Below are positions 61,500 through 64,000 of a stretch of DNA of 64,000 nt, in pieces. Location: the NCBI GenBank assembly GCA_013433145.1, contig CM024181.1, positions 2,170,001 through 2,234,000 of the forward strand, given 5' to 3'. Each line of letters starts with the position of its first letter. Position 1 is the first letter of the stretch. The notes below the pieces were generated by a model, which was not told the origin of the DNA, ran no database searches, and worked only from the letters and a program-made list of their open reading frames with translations. Both the position numbers and the translations under genes were made by a program. The stretch is from Ascaris suum. Lineage: Eukaryota; Nematoda; Chromadorea; Rhabditida; Ascarididae.

Positions 61500-64000
61500 T
61501 TAAAAAAAAAAGAAGCAATAATTGCAAAAATTTTCATCCGGATTTTGCATACGACATTTCAACGATACACTCACTTTGAAAGCGTTATCTCAACATGCAT
61601 ACATAATATTAATTCTCTCGAGACAACCGTCGCAATCCATTTCTCTTTTCAAAATTGCAAAAAAAAAAAAAAAAAACTTTGAAGCAGCGATTTCGAGTGT
61701 GTGATCGATCGTGCTGCACGCAATTATGCGGCAACCATATTTAACAACTCAAATTTCGCTCTCAAAAATAAAAAATTTCTATGCAGTATTTTTTTTTCTT
61801 TTTCGTTTTTTTTATTCGCATTTTTATTTCTATTCTCTTTCATTTTCAAATTTTCAAAAACACTACAAAAAATCTCTTTTCTAATAATATTGGTTGCTTA
61901 TTTAGAGAGAATATTCTAACAAGTGTTTGAAATATTCCACCAATGAAAAATTTAATAAAAAGGTTCAATATTTATAAATTATGCATCTTGGAATTAACAG
62001 TGAAGTCCAAAATAATTGAAAGCTATACTGATAAAATTATTAGAGAATTCAATGCTAAGAAATTAAGCTGATAAGAATGATAATGAGATTTGATATATAT
62101 ATATATATGAATCTCAATGACGATTATCTATGTCATTTTTTATTAAAATGAGTGCTCATTTCATTTTCCTCTATATCATTTCATCCGCTATAAATATAAG
62201 GTAATGATCTATCAGATGGTTAAATCGCTTAACTGTTATCCACAAGGTCGTTGAATATTATTTTTCTCGATTTGTGGCAAAATGAAAATATCAGAGATGG
62301 CTGAGATATAGTAAAAATTGATAGATATGTTGCGTTCAGAATTGTCAAGTTGCAGTCATTAATCGTGCGCAATGGAACTGAACTACTCTATTTCGGTGCA
62401 TAGAAAATCTGAAACGAAATATTGAAACTCACATTTCCTAAACATAAAATGAAATAAAAATATTATAGTACAGGGAAGGAGGGTAGAGTAAATTTAGGCT
62501 TCTAGGTGGGGGAAGGGGGGAGGATCATTAGCAGTGCACCACTAATGCTCACTGCAATAAAGCATTGTTTGCAAATGACTGTAAGCTGTAAGTGAAATGA
62601 CTGAGATGCTGCTGTCGATGTCTGAAATTTTTAATGAATCCTTAATAATATCACATTTAACTTAATTAGGAATGACCTCAGACTGAAGCCCTTATTTGCA
62701 TGAACTCATAATTTGAGACAAATTTAATCAATGAGGATAGCAACGAACGATAATGAAGTTGAACGATAAATTCCTGCAATCAGTACAAAAAAATGAAATC
62801 AGTTGCACGCGCGAGTGAAAGTATTCACTGAGTGAGAGCTTCCGTTGCTGCGTTTTTGCGTATCCCATGGACACCGTTTCAAGCATACGCATACGACCGC
62901 ATTTCAACCTTCTTCTATCGCCAACTTTCCAAAATATCGATACTGCAAACGCACTTCCGCCCGAAGTTATCTGTCAATAAGGGTGAAAAGCCGCTTTGAG
63001 AAAGAATTTCTGTTACTACTTAAAAGTAGAGTCTTATCACGACTAAAAAGTACCGAAAATCGACGAGGAATACGAGTCCGTAAGCGATAACTCGAGGAAA
63101 GACTGCCTCAAGTCTAGACGTTCCTCCTTTAACTCTGACGTAAATATTGAAATATATCAGAAAATTTTGTGAGTTTTATCTAAGTGTCTAAATGAATTTC
63201 TAGGAAGATTCGAGGTTCGGAAGTCGCTGATCAGTGGCTCCGACTGTGAACGTCGCTCCGAGCACACACGATCACACTCTTTAAAACGCTCGACAACGAA
63301 TGTGCACAGTAAACGTACAATTTTTTTTTGCAACGAATGCAAATAACGTGTAATCCGTAGCGAAAATAGAGTTTACGAAAAGTGAACGAAGAGAATCGAT
63401 ATCTGCACATCGTTGTCATTGTGGGGGCAAAATTCCACAAAATTCCAGTATGAGTAAGTAACATTGCTGCCGAATGTGATCAGTAGTTATAATTGATCAT
63501 TGATAACTATAACAGTTGGCACAACTCATAAGTGATAATTATAAAAATAGTTGCAATTGATAAGTGATAATTATAAAGTGACTTGTAGTAACTGTGATCA
63601 TGAAAGCAAAATGATAATCGCATAGATACAAAAGAAAAAAATGATTATCACAAGAGCCAAAGATAATGAATAAAAGTGTTCGGAATAAAATTTTGCAGAA
63701 ACCGATTGCATGTGAATATTGAAGAAAGGTTATAGTTAGGGCAATTGAACGATACGGATAACGACGACAAAAAAAAAGAGCGAATATTTTAATGCTTCAT
63801 AAAGTGGTCAAATAATTCTCGGCAATAGTTCCATCATTGCATTTTTGCATATCGGGAGAACGAGAGAAAGCGACATTTTTAATGTTCTATCTCAAGTTAT
63901 ACGCCTAGTAAATCATTCGAAAAAAAATTTCATTATATGCATCAAATAACGCGATTAATAAAAGAAATTTTCATCATGCAAATTAGTGCGAAATGCTGTC
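61500..64000. other. Intergenic, nothing established
   Basis: AT-rich with A-runs near 61657 and a short TA tract at 62096-62106. An 18-bp direct repeat ATAAGTGATAATTATAAA occurs at 63528 and 63560. Short open frames on both strands around 62845-63464 carry no recognisable domain. Confidence 0.5.

Overview
This is an AT-rich eukaryotic (animal) window. One long, finely split gene lies on the minus strand in the left third, and about 41 kb to its right holds no gene I can establish. The acceptors mostly end in TTTCAG, TTGCAG or TTACAG, introns run from about 0.2 to 5.5 kb, and the gene is a Fat-type giant cadherin. This fits a nematode best, but I infer that from gene style and have not proved it. 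I see no operons, rRNA genes, CRISPR arrays or phage genes.

Region 4323-23142 (minus strand). I joined 17 coding exons by hand into one uninterrupted reading frame of 1017 codons (3051 nt), starting at an ATG at 23142 with a leucine-run signal peptide. Repeat by repeat, the protein follows the N-terminus of the FAT1/2/3, Drosophila Fat2 and C. elegans CDH-4 family. It has about nine cadherin (EC) repeats, the ninth incomplete at the left. Fat proteins usually have about 34 repeats plus EGF, laminin G, transmembrane and cytoplasmic parts. The rest must therefore lie left of this window, because 1-4322 shows no further convincing exon.

The gene has two oddities. The repeat I expect between the fifth and sixth seems to be absent inside a single exon. 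One exon junction also carries an out-of-frame echo of a canonical EC start. Introns hold extra material: a GC-rich block with a TATA box, an antisense open frame and a poly(A) signal (intron 8), and a 67-nt hairpin (intron 12).

Region 23143-64000. I found only microsatellites (four long TA tracts), minisatellites, a probable solo LTR at 61179-61499, a tRNA-like/(TA)n unit resembling a SINE at 33648-33912, a decayed coding-like stretch at 35165-35728, and several plus-strand stretches between 50.5 and 58.6 kb that look like isolated exons. None of these exon candidates matched a protein I recognise. They are reported at low confidence, as leads for RNA evidence.
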